The notes under the pieces: generated by a model
Seen by the model: the letters and a program-made list of their open reading frames with translations, nothing else
Told to the model about the DNA's origin: nothing
Database searches by the model: none
DNA from: an uncultured Roseburia sp.
Lineage (GTDB): Bacteria; Bacillota; Clostridia; Lachnospirales; Lachnospiraceae
Assembly (NCBI GenBank): GCA_910587865.1
Contig: CAJUNX010000001.1
Span: forward strand, 141,243 to 205,242
Reading direction: 5' to 3'
Length of the DNA: 64,000 nucleotides
Position numbers and translations under genes: made by a program
Part shown: positions 25,227-32,896 of the stretch, piece after piece
Numbering within the stretch: the first letter of the stretch is position 1
Layout of the letters: every line of letters begins with the position of its first letter

Positions 25227-26738
25227 ATGAAGAAAAAAGGATTGAGTGTGCTGCTGATGTGTGCGGTGACGTCATCCATGCTTTTTGCGGGATGCGGAGA
25301 GCCGGAACAAAAAGAGGAGCCGTCATCCGGCAATAGTGCGCCGGCGACGGAGGAGGCGGATGAGGATGCCGGCGGCGGTGAGGAAACCGATGCGACGGGA
25401 TCGGCCGGAGGGGATTTTTCCGGAATCACACTGGTATTTGCGCAGGATCTGGGAACAGATGAAACGGCAAACAATGTGACCAATGAAATTCTGCAGGAGT
25501 ACATGGACAAAACGGGCGTTACGATCCAGTTTGAAAATCAGGCGACGGAGGCCGATTATGTCACCTGGCTGACCACGCAGTTTACCGCAAGTCAGGGGCC
25601 GGATGTCTACAGCGGCCTGATCTACAACATGACGAATGACTATGAGGCGGGGTATCTGTACAATTTTAAAGATCTCTACGAGCAGGAAAGCCCCTACGAT
25701 CCGGGCAAGCCGTGGAAGGATACGCTTCCGGAATCGATTCTCGAGAGAATGTATATCACGCCGGATGACGTGCCGGGCTATCCGTCGGCGACAAGTGTCG
25801 TCCGTATTTTCTACAACAAGACGCTCTTTGACGCTGCAGGTGCAAAGATACCGGAGACCTGGGCGGAATTTATGGAGGCGTGTGAAACGTTAAAGGCAGC
25901 GGGTACGATTCCCTTCGGATTCCCGAATGCCTCCCAAAACGACCTGTCCTGGCTGTGGTTCAACAATTCCGTGTGCAGCCAGTTAAACAGCCAGATGGTG
26001 GAAGCGCTCGATGCGTCCGGAAACGGATATGTGGAATTAAACGAGATGGCAAAGGGATTTGACGAGGGCACGCTGGATTTCACCAGTGACCGGATGAAAA
26101 AATCCTATGAGATGATGAAGGATTTCTCCCGGTACTGGACATCGGATTACAACGGGCTGGATCAGGCATCCGCGATCGATATGTTTATCCGCGGCGAAGT
26201 CGCCATGGTACAGGCCATGTCCACGGACTTAACGAAGATCTCCGCAGGCGTGGGCGATACCTTTGAATACGGCGTGATGCCGGTTCCGGTGATCACGGAG
26301 GAGACGTCGGAATATGCGATGGGACAGTCCGTCATCCTGGGCGGCCAGCCGAATATCATCTACGGCGTGAACAAGGCGCTGGAATCTGATCCAGAGAAGC
26401 TGGCAGCGGCGATTGACTTTGCGCAGTATATGTCCTCGCCGGAGGTTCAGACGAGATATGCAGATACGATCAACCGTATTCCGCTGGCGACCAGCAACGA
26501 GCTGCCGGAGCGCCTGGCAGGATTTATCATCACGGAGGACGCGTTAAGAGTGCCGTATTACACCGGAGTCAGCGGGGAATTAAGAGACTTCTTCTGCCGC
26601 GGCGGCCAGCTGTACTTAGAGGGAAGCTACGACACCGACGAGTACGCGCAGTATGTTCAGGAATCCTTCGCGACCGTGTTTGAGACGATCAAGGTCGAAA
26701 ACGGATGGAGCGCGGACAACAACTACGGTCTGGAGTAG
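25227..26738 (+). CDS. Extracellular sugar-binding lipoprotein (ABC importer)
   Basis: 503 residues. Lipoprotein signal with lipobox MLFAGC (Cys at about 23), then an acidic Ser/Gly/Glu/Asp-rich linker (about 25-60), then a cluster B/family 1 solute-binding fold. Supporting segments: RIFYNKTLFDAAGAKIPETWAEFMEACETLK and MFIRGEVAMVQAMSTDL. GGAGGAGG precedes the ATG. It should deliver a carbohydrate to the permeases just upstream; the sulfatase downstream suggests the ligand is sulfated, which is an inference. Confidence 0.92.
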   Translation: MKKKGLSVLLMCAVTSSMLFAGCGEPEQKEEPSSGNSAPATEEADEDAGGGEETDATGSAGGDFSGITLVFAQDLGTDETANNVTNEILQEYMDKTGVTIQFENQATEADYVTWLTTQFTASQGPDVYSGLIYNMTNDYEAGYLYNFKDLYEQESPYDPGKPWKDTLPESILERMYITPDDVPGYPSATSVVRIFYNKTLFDAAGAKIPETWAEFMEACETLKAAGTIPFGFPNASQNDLSWLWFNNSVCSQLNSQMVEALDASGNGYVELNEMAKGFDEGTLDFTSDRMKKSYEMMKDFSRYWTSDYNGLDQASAIDMFIRGEVAMVQAMSTDLTKISAGVGDTFEYGVMPVPVITEETSEYAMGQSVILGGQPNIIYGVNKALESDPEKLAAAIDFAQYMSSPEVQTRYADTINRIPLATSNELPERLAGFIITEDALRVPYYTGVSGELRDFFCRGGQLYLEGSYDTDEYAQYVQESFATVFETIKVENGWSADNNYGLE

Positions 26739-26763
26739 GGCGCAAAGAGAAAGGACAGACGAG

Positions 26764-28227
26764 ATGAACAGGCCCAATCTGATATATATTTTAGCGGATG
26801 ATATGGGATACGGCGATATTTCCGCGCTGAATGAAAACTGCGGATTTCGCACGCCGAATTTTGACCGGATGGCGGCGGAGGGCATGTGTTTTACCGATGC
26901 CCACGCCACATCGGCGGTGTGCACCCCGTCCAGATACGGGATTTTAACCGGGCGCTACAACTGGCGTTCCCGTTTAAAATCCCATGTGATGGGAGGCTAT
27001 TCGGAACCTCTGATTGAGGAGGGCAGAAGGACGGTCGCGGATCTGTTAAAAGCGCAGGGCTACCGGACGGTGATGGTCGGGAAATGGCATCTGGGCATGA
27101 AGTTCGCAAAGGAGCCGGGATTTCTGGAAGCGCCGGATTTTGAGGCGTGCGACCATGTGGATTACAGCGGGAAGATCGAGCGCTCGCCGGTTGCAAACGG
27201 GTTTGACTATTTTTACGGGATCAGCGCGTCTCTGGATATGCCGCCCTATATTTATATTGAGAACGATCATTTCACCGCCCTGCCGGATCATGTGACCGAA
27301 GGGAAGGGGAAGGGATACTTCCGCAAAGGCCCCACGGCGCCGGGATTCGTCCACGAGAATGTGCTCGACGAACTGACGGATAAGGTGTTAGAGCAGATTG
27401 AGGAAAATAAGGACCGGCCGTTTTTCATCTATTTCCCGATGCCGGCTCCGCACACCCCGATCCTTCCGGCAAAGGAGTTTCGCGGAGCGTCCGGGACAAA
27501 CGAGTACGGAGATTTTGTGCTCCACGTCGACGACGTGGTGGGGCGGATCAGCCGAAAGCTTGAGGAAGAGGGATTAGCAGACAATACAATTGTAGTATAT
27601 ACTTCCGACAACGGATGCTCGCCGATGGCGGATTATCCGGAGCTGTTAGAAAGAGGGCATAACCCCAGTTATATCTTCCGCGGCACCAAGGCGGATATCT
27701 ATGAGGGAGGACACCGGATTCCGCTTATCGTCCGCTGGCCAGAGACAGTGCCCGCGGGCAGTACCTGCGACCGGATTGTGTGCTTAAGCGACCTGATGGC
27801 CACCATGTGCGATATCCTGGGCATCGAGATGGGGGAGAGCGACGGTGTGGACAGCGTCAGCAACCTGCCGCTGTGGAAAAAACCGGACGGACCAAAAGTG
27901 CGGGACGATCTGATCCATCAGAGCATCGACGGTTCCCTGTCCATCCGGAAGGGAAAGTGGAAGCTTGAGATGTGCCCGGGCTCCGGCGGCTGGTCGGATC
28001 CGAAGCCGGGTGAGGAGGAGCCGGGAAGCCCGGCATTCCAGCTGTACGATTTGTCGGCGGATATTGAGGAGCGGCACAATGTCATCGAAGCCCACAGGGA
28101 AGTGGCGGATGCCTTAAGGAAGCAGTTAAAGGAGCATATTTTCCGCGGGAGAAGCACGCCGGGCCCAATGCAGCAGAATAACGGGCAGGCCGTGTGGGAT
28201 ACCATCCGGTGGGTGGAAGAAGACTGA
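26764..28227 (+). CDS. Type I sulfatase (cysteine-type), cytoplasmic
   Basis: 487 residues. Starts NLIYILADDMGYGDI (metal ligands DD) and has the sulfatase signature CTPSRYGILTGR with Cys53 as the residue to be converted to formylglycine. Further sulfatase blocks: VGKWHLG and TSDNGCSP. No signal peptide is present, so it acts inside the cell. An anaerobic sulfatase maturase (radical SAM) would be needed but is not in the window. The true start is ATG 26764; the frame is open further upstream inside the binding-protein gene. Last gene of the importer cluster, so it probably removes sulfate from the imported sugar. Confidence 0.93.
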   Translation: MNRPNLIYILADDMGYGDISALNENCGFRTPNFDRMAAEGMCFTDAHATSAVCTPSRYGILTGRYNWRSRLKSHVMGGYSEPLIEEGRRTVADLLKAQGYRTVMVGKWHLGMKFAKEPGFLEAPDFEACDHVDYSGKIERSPVANGFDYFYGISASLDMPPYIYIENDHFTALPDHVTEGKGKGYFRKGPTAPGFVHENVLDELTDKVLEQIEENKDRPFFIYFPMPAPHTPILPAKEFRGASGTNEYGDFVLHVDDVVGRISRKLEEEGLADNTIVVYTSDNGCSPMADYPELLERGHNPSYIFRGTKADIYEGGHRIPLIVRWPETVPAGSTCDRIVCLSDLMATMCDILGIEMGESDGVDSVSNLPLWKKPDGPKVRDDLIHQSIDGSLSIRKGKWKLEMCPGSGGWSDPKPGEEEPGSPAFQLYDLSADIEERHNVIEAHREVADALRKQLKEHIFRGRSTPGPMQQNNGQAVWDTIRWVEED

Positions 28228-28296
28228 CAGGAGCATAGAAAGGCCGATCGGAGTCGGGAGTGCGGGCCCGAAGAAATCCGAAAGCGTCATTATGTG

Positions 28297-28345
28297 ATAA
28301 AAAGGGACAGCCGCAAAACCGGCAGGGTTTTGCAGCTGTCCTTAT
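28297..28345 (-). terminator. Terminator between the sulfatase and tetR genes
   Basis: Long stem: 28302-28320 pairs with about 28325-28342 (GGGACAGC... against ...GCTGTCC), loop GGCA. On the minus strand it is followed by a T run (CCCTTTTTATC), so it best terminates tetR; it may also stop the sulfatase transcript. Confidence 0.8.
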
Positions 28346-28374
28346 CTGCATCAGGGAGAAACGTGCGTCCTGTG

Positions 28375-29013
28375 TCAGACCTGCTGCTCCGTGGTCAGAC
28401 AGGCGCGGAACATAAAGATCATCTCTCTGGCCTGCCGTCTGAGTTCTTCCCTGTCCGGGAATGCTTCATCCGGAAGCAGAGACATCTGCCGCAGAACGCT
28501 ATCAAGAATCCGATTCATCATCTGCAGCGTATCGGGCAGTACGACCGAAGGGGAGAGCTGTCCGTTCTGGCGGGCGGCCTCAAGCAGTCTCAGCTGTTTC
28601 TGGTAAAAATCTGCGGGATACGGCAGGGCGGGGATCGTCTTTGCCGGCAGGTCGCGGCTTTGCAGATAACTGCCGGTCAGCACGATCAGGGCGATATCCG
28701 GGCGGTGCGCCTCCAGCTGGTCAAAGCAATAGAGACAGATTTCGAAAAAATCCTTAAGCGGATCATCGGAGGAAGGAAGCAGTATGCCGGATACGGAGCA
28801 GCTTTGCAGGGCATGCTGCTGCAGCGCCTCCATCACGTCCTCACTGTTTTTAAAATATTTATATAGTGTGACGGTCGAGATGTCCAGGGAACGCGCCAGC
28901 TGCTGCATCGTAAAGGCATGCAGTCCGTGCTCCAGGACCAGCTGTCTGGCCGCGTGCAGGATCTCTGTCCGCCGTTTTTGGCGCATCTGTTCAAAATATG
29001 CTGTCTGATCCAT
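28375..29013 (-). CDS. TetR/AcrR-family transcriptional regulator
   Basis: 212 residues. N-terminal TetR helix-turn-helix: RRTEILHAARQLVLEHGLHAFTMQQLARSL followed by DISTVTLYKYFKNSEDVMEAL, residues about 13-60. The C-terminal part is helical and variable, as expected for ligand sensing. Divergent from the SASA-type esterase gene, with a 12-bp perfect palindrome between them as likely operator. A palindromic repeat element starts 30 nt upstream of its start codon. AAGGAAAGG serves as ribosome site. Confidence 0.9.
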   Translation of the reverse strand: MDQTAYFEQMRQKRRTEILHAARQLVLEHGLHAFTMQQLARSLDISTVTLYKYFKNSEDVMEALQQHALQSCSVSGILLPSSDDPLKDFFEICLYCFDQLEAHRPDIALIVLTGSYLQSRDLPAKTIPALPYPADFYQKQLRLLEAARQNGQLSPSVVLPDTLQMMNRILDSVLRQMSLLPDEAFPDREELRRQAREMIFMFRACLTTEQQV

Positions 29014-29042
29014 CGTCTATTGCCTTTCCTTAAATAAAATAT

Positions 29043-29140
29043 ATGATGTTGGGGTCAAAAGCATCTGATCCCATGATGCCCTCGGGTTTCTGCGTGTTTC
29101 ACGCAGGCGTGAAACACATGATCTTTTGACACTGCATCAA
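29043..29140. repeat. Palindromic intergenic element, copy 2 (short form)
   Basis: Related to 7753-7949: the same outer arm (GGGGTCAAAAG 29051-29061 with CTTTTGACACTG 29123-29134), and the inner hairpin GTGTTTCAC-GCAGGC-GTGAAACAC (29094-29117). It lacks the 98-base centre of copy 1. The whole element could fold into one long stem. Confidence 0.8.
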
Positions 29141-29266
29141 TAGATTGTATCATTTCCGGGGAAAAAGCGCAAATGCAGCAGCAGAGATAAAAATTCGGGA
29201 TATATGGTGAGACAATTCTCTGTGAGGCTGTGTCATCGGGTGAAAAATATCTTGTATTTTTTATAA

Positions 29267-29315
29267 AAATGAATTAACATATAGTTAATTCATTTAATGA
29301 GTTCTGTACTATAAT
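29267..29315 (+). promoter_or_regulatory. Operator palindrome and promoter of the SASA-type gene
   Basis: Perfect inverted repeat AAATGAATTAAC (29267-29278) / GTTAATTCATTT (29284-29295), 5-nt centre. TATAAT follows at 29310-29315, so the palindrome covers the expected -35 region. Likely bound by the divergent TetR protein. The rest of the 359-base gap holds only the repeat element. Confidence 0.65.
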
Positions 29316-29372
29316 TTTTGACAGGGCGGTCTGCCGCCGGGTGTATGGAGGCGGCAACAGAAAGGAGAGCGT

Positions 29373-30920
29373 ATGTTGCGGACAGCGGCGATATTTTCGG
29401 AGGGAATGATTCTGCAGCGGGAGAAAGCGGTGACGGTGTGGGGCAGTGCGGCTCCCGGCGCGGCGGTAACGGTCAGTATCCAGGGACAGTGCGTTAAGAC
29501 CCGGACCGGGGAGGACGGCGGCTGGGAGGCGGTATTAGCGCCGCTTACGGCCTCGGAGCAGGAGATTCTCACGGTAAAAACGGACGGTGAAGAGATCAGG
29601 ATCGGGGACGTGGCGGTCGGGGAGGTCTGGATCGCCGGGGGACAGTCGAATATGGAATTTCCGCTGCGCTACGAGAAATATCGTGACGAAGAGTCGGGCA
29701 CGGTAAATAAGAATCTGCGGTTTTATGACGTGCCTGAAATCTGCTACGAAGGGCAGGATCAGGATTTTGACTACAGTAATGTGGGGATCTGGAGAAAAGC
29801 GGAGGGCGACGATCTGACTTATTTTTCCGCCGTGGGCTATTATTTTCAAAAGGAGATCGCGGAAAAGCTCTCCGTGCCGGTGGGGATTGTGGGATTAAAC
29901 TGGGGCGGCTCCCGCTCCTGTGCATGGATGAGGGAGGAGACCATACGGCGGGTCGGAGAACCCTGGATCCGTCTGTACGAGGAGTCGGTCGCGGATCTTG
30001 ACATGGAGCAGTACTGGAAGGAGCAGCGGACGAATCCGATGAATGACCGCGGCAATCCCAACACGGGGGAGTTTGACCGGTTTATGCTGCCGCGCACGCC
30101 GTCCATGCAGGAAGTGACGGCATTTTTTGCGCAGATGACCGGCCAGGCAGGGGAAGGCGGCGATGTGCCCGGCGGGATTCCTTCGATGGAGGGGATTGTG
30201 GACGCAAAGACGAGACCGGGCTGTCTGTATGAACATATGGTGAAGGTCACGGCGCCCTATGCGGCCAGGGGAGTCCTCTGGTATCAGGGGGAGAGCGACG
30301 ACGTGCCGGGACTGCAGTCCTTGTATACGGCGATGCTCTCCGGGATGATCAGGGACTGGCGCGGGATCTGGAGGGATGAGACGCTGCCGTTTCTGATCGT
30401 GCAGCTTCCCGGCTGGCGTTCGTGGTTCACGATTAAAAATGAGGATTACGCGGCGATCCGCCGCTGCCAGCAGGAAGTGGCGGAGAGCGTTCCGAATGTG
30501 TATTTAGCGTCGATCTCCGATGTCGGCGAGGAGTTTGACATCCATCCGAAGGATAAGCGGACGGTGGGGCACCGGCTGGCGCTTCTGGCGGGAAATCACG
30601 TCTACGGGGAGGAGCTGCTCTCCGATGCGCCGGCCGCAGACGCGGTGCGGCGGGATGAAGATTCGATTACAATTGTCTTCCGAAATGCCGGAGCCGGGAT
30701 GAAAATCGAGGGGGAGACGGTAAATGCGCTCGCGGTTACCTGTGAGGGAACGGAACTCACCTATTCGGCCCGCACCGAAACAGACCGTCTTGTAATCCTC
30801 CTGTCAGAGCCGGCGAAGGGCAGGGTGAGAATCGCCTTTGCGCAGGGGGAATGGTATCAGGTGAATCTGTTTAATGAAGCGGGGATCCCGGCCATTCCGT
30901 TTATCGCAGAGTGCCGATAA
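29373..30920 (+). CDS. SASA/SGNH-family sialate O-acetylesterase-like protein
   Basis: 515 residues, no signal peptide. SGNH catalytic blocks: GGQSNMEFPL (Ser92 the likely nucleophile), VGLNWGGSRSCAW, VLWYQGESDD and, near the C-terminal end of the domain, DIHPKDKRTVGHRLA carrying the catalytic Asp/His. N-terminal and C-terminal beta-sandwich parts fit the sialate O-acetylesterase (YjhS/SIAE-like) family. It should remove O-acetyl groups from a sugar; sialic acid is the textbook substrate but xylan or other glycans are also known for this family. Controlled by its own promoter with a palindromic operator. No membrane segments. Confidence 0.88.
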   Translation: MLRTAAIFSEGMILQREKAVTVWGSAAPGAAVTVSIQGQCVKTRTGEDGGWEAVLAPLTASEQEILTVKTDGEEIRIGDVAVGEVWIAGGQSNMEFPLRYEKYRDEESGTVNKNLRFYDVPEICYEGQDQDFDYSNVGIWRKAEGDDLTYFSAVGYYFQKEIAEKLSVPVGIVGLNWGGSRSCAWMREETIRRVGEPWIRLYEESVADLDMEQYWKEQRTNPMNDRGNPNTGEFDRFMLPRTPSMQEVTAFFAQMTGQAGEGGDVPGGIPSMEGIVDAKTRPGCLYEHMVKVTAPYAARGVLWYQGESDDVPGLQSLYTAMLSGMIRDWRGIWRDETLPFLIVQLPGWRSWFTIKNEDYAAIRRCQQEVAESVPNVYLASISDVGEEFDIHPKDKRTVGHRLALLAGNHVYGEELLSDAPAADAVRRDEDSITIVFRNAGAGMKIEGETVNALAVTCEGTELTYSARTETDRLVILLSEPAKGRVRIAFAQGEWYQVNLFNEAGIPAIPFIAECR

Positions 30921-30948
30921 AACAGGTAAAAAAATATAAAAAGGGTAT

Positions 30949-30976
30949 TGACATTTTATGGGACAGGGAGTATACT
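30949..30976 (+). promoter_or_regulatory. Promoter of tRNA-Met
   Basis: TTGACA 30949-30954, 16-nt spacer, TATACT 30971-30976, about 54 nt before the tRNA. Strong, as usual for tRNA genes. Confidence 0.8.
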
Positions 30977-31029
30977 AATCAAGTCGATTGCGGCAGGAAC
31001 ATTACACTGCCTGTCCACAATCAGAATAT

Positions 31030-31103
31030 GGCGGAATAGCTCAGCTGGCTAGAGCACACGGTTCATACCCGTGGTGTCGAGAGTTCAAGTCTCCCTTCCG
31101 CTA
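31030..31103 (+). tRNA. tRNA-Met (anticodon CAT), elongator type
   Basis: 74-nt cloverleaf: acceptor GGCGGAA/TTCCGCT, D-arm with AGCTCAGCTGGCTAGAGC, anticodon loop TTCATAC on a CACGG/CCGTG stem, T-arm GAGAGTTCAAGTCTC, discriminator A at 31103; CCA is not encoded. The anticodon stem lacks the three G-C pairs of initiators and position 1-72 pairs, so it is elongator Met. A tRNA-Ile decoding AUA (lysidine) also has CAT and cannot be fully excluded. Confidence 0.93.
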
Positions 31104-31111
31104 CTGACAGG

Positions 31112-31150
31112 ATCCCGGAAGCATAGCGCTTTCGGGATTTTTGGTTTTTT
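31112..31150 (+). terminator. Terminator after tRNA-Met
   Basis: ATCCCGGAAGC (31112-31122) pairs with GCTTTCGGGAT (31128-31138), followed by TTTTTGGTTTTTT. Confidence 0.85.
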
Positions 31151-31223
31151 CGCGCCACGGTACGTTTGACGGAGATGTCCGATTTGTTTTTTCGCGCCAC
31201 GGTACGTTTGACAGAGATGTCCG
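31145..31223 (+). repeat. 37-bp direct repeat between tRNA-Met and ispF
   Basis: Copies at 31145-31181 and 31187-31223 (period 42) differ at one position. Each starts with the T run of the tRNA terminator and contains CGCGCCACGG. The remainder of the gap to ispF has nothing else visible. Confidence 0.9.
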
Positions 31224-31274
31224 GTGAAAGAAAAACGTGATTTCGGGATATCATAGTTGCAGGAGGATGGACAT

Positions 31275-31817
31275 ATGAGAGTAGGAATGGGATATGACGT
31301 TCACAGACTGACGGAGGGCAGGGACCTGATCATAGGCGGGGTAAAGATCCCGCATACGCTGGGACTGCTGGGGCATTCGGATGCGGATGTGCTCTTACAC
31401 GCGGTGATGGATGCGCTGCTGGGGGCTGCGGGACTCGGGGATATCGGGAAACATTTTCCGGATACGGATATGCAGTATCACGGGATCTCGAGCATGAAGC
31501 TCCTTGAGCATGTGGCCGGCCTGCTCGGGGAGAAAGGGCTGGTCGTTGGGAATATCGATGCGACAATTGTCGCGCAGCGCCCGAAGATGCGGCCGTATAT
31601 TGCACAGATGGAGGAGAATATCGCAGATGTTCTCGGCATTGCCGCAGATCAGGTAAATGTCAAGGCGACGACCGAGGAGGGGCTTGGGTTTACCGGGACG
31701 GAAGAAGGGATCTCCGCCCAGGCGGTCTGCGCGCTGACGACGCTCTATGAGGCCAGCGTCGCGGTGGCGGATTCGGCGGGAACCTGTGCGGGCTGCGCGA
31801 AGTGCCGGACGTCCTAG
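31275..31817 (+). CDS. ispF: 2-C-methyl-D-erythritol 2,4-cyclodiphosphate synthase
   Basis: 180 residues. MEP-pathway enzyme forming the cyclic diphosphate intermediate of isoprenoid synthesis. MGYDVHRLTEGRDLIIGG carries the zinc ligands Asp and His; LGHSDADVLLHAVMDALLGA and VKATTEEGLGFTGTEEGISAQAV follow. The usual family length is about 155-160; here about 20 extra residues at the C terminus include CAGCAKC. ATG 31275 has AGGAGG 8 nt upstream. A tandem repeat starts 6 nt after the stop. It heads the cysE-sigH block, as in Bacillus, though cysE has its own promoter. Confidence 0.96.
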   Translation: MRVGMGYDVHRLTEGRDLIIGGVKIPHTLGLLGHSDADVLLHAVMDALLGAAGLGDIGKHFPDTDMQYHGISSMKLLEHVAGLLGEKGLVVGNIDATIVAQRPKMRPYIAQMEENIADVLGIAADQVNVKATTEEGLGFTGTEEGISAQAVCALTTLYEASVAVADSAGTCAGCAKCRTS

Positions 31818-31823
31818 ACGGTG

Positions 31824-31932
31824 GCGGCGTGAAGAGCCTGCCATTTCAGAACAGGGCGCCCGGACAGACGGGCATGCCGGATCGTGGATCGTGCGGCGTG
31901 AAGAGCCTGCCATTTCAGACAGGGCGCCCGGA
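31824..31932 (+). repeat. 41-bp direct repeat between ispF and cysE
   Basis: Copies at 31824-31864 and 31893-31932, period 69, differing by one base deletion. Confidence 0.9.
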
Positions 31933-31958
31933 AACGGATCTTCCTGTGCACAAAACAG

Positions 31959-31987
31959 TTGACAAATTGATCCGGCCTGCATAAACT
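31959..31987 (+). promoter_or_regulatory. Promoter of cysE-cysS block
   Basis: TTGACA 31959-31964, 17-nt spacer, TAAACT 31982-31987. Transcription would start near 31994, about 115 nt before the cysE start, giving the structured leader at 32007-32092. Confidence 0.75.
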
Positions 31988-32006
31988 ATAGAGAACAGAG
32001 CAGTTT

Positions 32007-32092
32007 TAACAGCATAAAGCCGCGGATCTTTTCGTCTCTGGCGTACGGGCAGTATCCTGTGGAGACGGATCAGACCGCGGTTTTTGCTGTTA
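32007..32092 (+). ncRNA. Structured leader RNA upstream of cysE (candidate attenuator)
   Basis: Three nested perfect stems: TAACAGCA (32007-32014) with 32085-32092, CCGCGG (32020-32025) with 32075-32080, and CGTCTC (32033-32038) with 32062-32067. A run of five T directly follows the middle stem (32081-32085), so the inner part can act as an intrinsic terminator. The outer stem ends 1 nt before the GGAGG of cysE. It does not match a known riboswitch that I recognise. Likely role: attenuation of cysteine synthesis genes; inferred. Confidence 0.5.
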
Positions 32093-32108
32093 TGGAGGAA
32101 TGATTGGT

Positions 32109-32831
32109 ATGGGAATGATGAAACATATCAGGGAGGAATTTGAGGTGATCCGGGAGCGCGATCCGGCGATCAAATCCCCGATGGAGGTTTTGCTTTATCC
32201 GACGTTTCATGTCATGTTAAGTTACCGGAGAGCGCACCGGCTCTACGAGAAGGGACATTTTTTCCTGGCGCGTCTGATCTCGCAGCGTGCGGCCAGAAAG
32301 ACCGGGATCGAGATCCATCCGGGGGCGCAGATCGGCAGAGGATTTTTCATCGATCACGGCAGCGGCGTGATCATCGGGGAGACGACGATCATCGGGGATA
32401 ATGTGACGCTCTATCAGGGCGTGACCTTAGGCGGTACCGGAAAAGAGACCGGAAAGCGCCATCCGACGATCGGGGACAATGTCATGATCAGTGCGGGTGC
32501 AAAGATCATCGGCTCCTTTACGGTGGGGGAGAATTCCAAAATCGGCGCGGGGAGCGTTGTGATCGGGGAGGTTCCGCCGAACTGCACCGTGGTCGGCGTA
32601 CCGGGCCGGATCGTAAAGAGGGACAATATCAAGATACCGCGCAGCGACATGGATCAGGTACATCTGCCGGATCCGGTGAAGGAGGATATCACGGTGCTGC
32701 AGCAGGAGAACAGTGCGCTGGTGAATCGGGTATTAAAGCTTGAGGAGACGATGCGGGCGCTTGCACCGAAGGAAGAGAGGGCCGCGCTGCCAGAGGAAAA
32801 GCAGATGACAGAGCAAAAGACCGGCCGGTAA
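32109..32831 (+). CDS. cysE: Serine O-acetyltransferase
   Basis: 240 residues. Makes O-acetylserine for cysteine synthesis. N-terminal helical region, then a left-handed beta-helix of hexapeptide repeats from about residue 65 (IHPGAQIGRGFFIDHGSGVIIGE with the catalytic His, then GVTLGGTGKETGKRHP and VGVPGRIVKR). The C-terminal extension (about 195-240) is Glu/Lys-rich and likely coiled coil (VLQQENSALVNRVLKLEE). ATG 32109 is preferred: GGAGG is 10 nt away versus 1 nt for ATG 32100. It is preceded by the structured leader and followed by cysS after a 65-nt gap. Confidence 0.95.
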   Translation: MGMMKHIREEFEVIRERDPAIKSPMEVLLYPTFHVMLSYRRAHRLYEKGHFFLARLISQRAARKTGIEIHPGAQIGRGFFIDHGSGVIIGETTIIGDNVTLYQGVTLGGTGKETGKRHPTIGDNVMISAGAKIIGSFTVGENSKIGAGSVVIGEVPPNCTVVGVPGRIVKRDNIKIPRSDMDQVHLPDPVKEDITVLQQENSALVNRVLKLEETMRALAPKEERAALPEEKQMTEQKTGR

Positions 32832-32896
32832 CACCGCTGCCGGGGAAGAGCAGTCCGCGGCGCGCAAAAACAGAGACAGAAACGGAGAATACGAAG

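Noticed and set aside
28294..28866. 190-codon plus-strand frame over tetR
   Set aside because: Antisense to a well-formed TetR protein and starts inside the terminator.
31030..31103. Initiator tRNA-fMet
   Set aside because: Anticodon stem lacks the GGG/CCC pairs and the acceptor end is paired at position 1-72.
32007..32092. T-box for cysE/cysS
   Set aside because: The leader from the promoter is too short for Stem I and lacks the T-box sequence, though CCGCGG resembles part of one.
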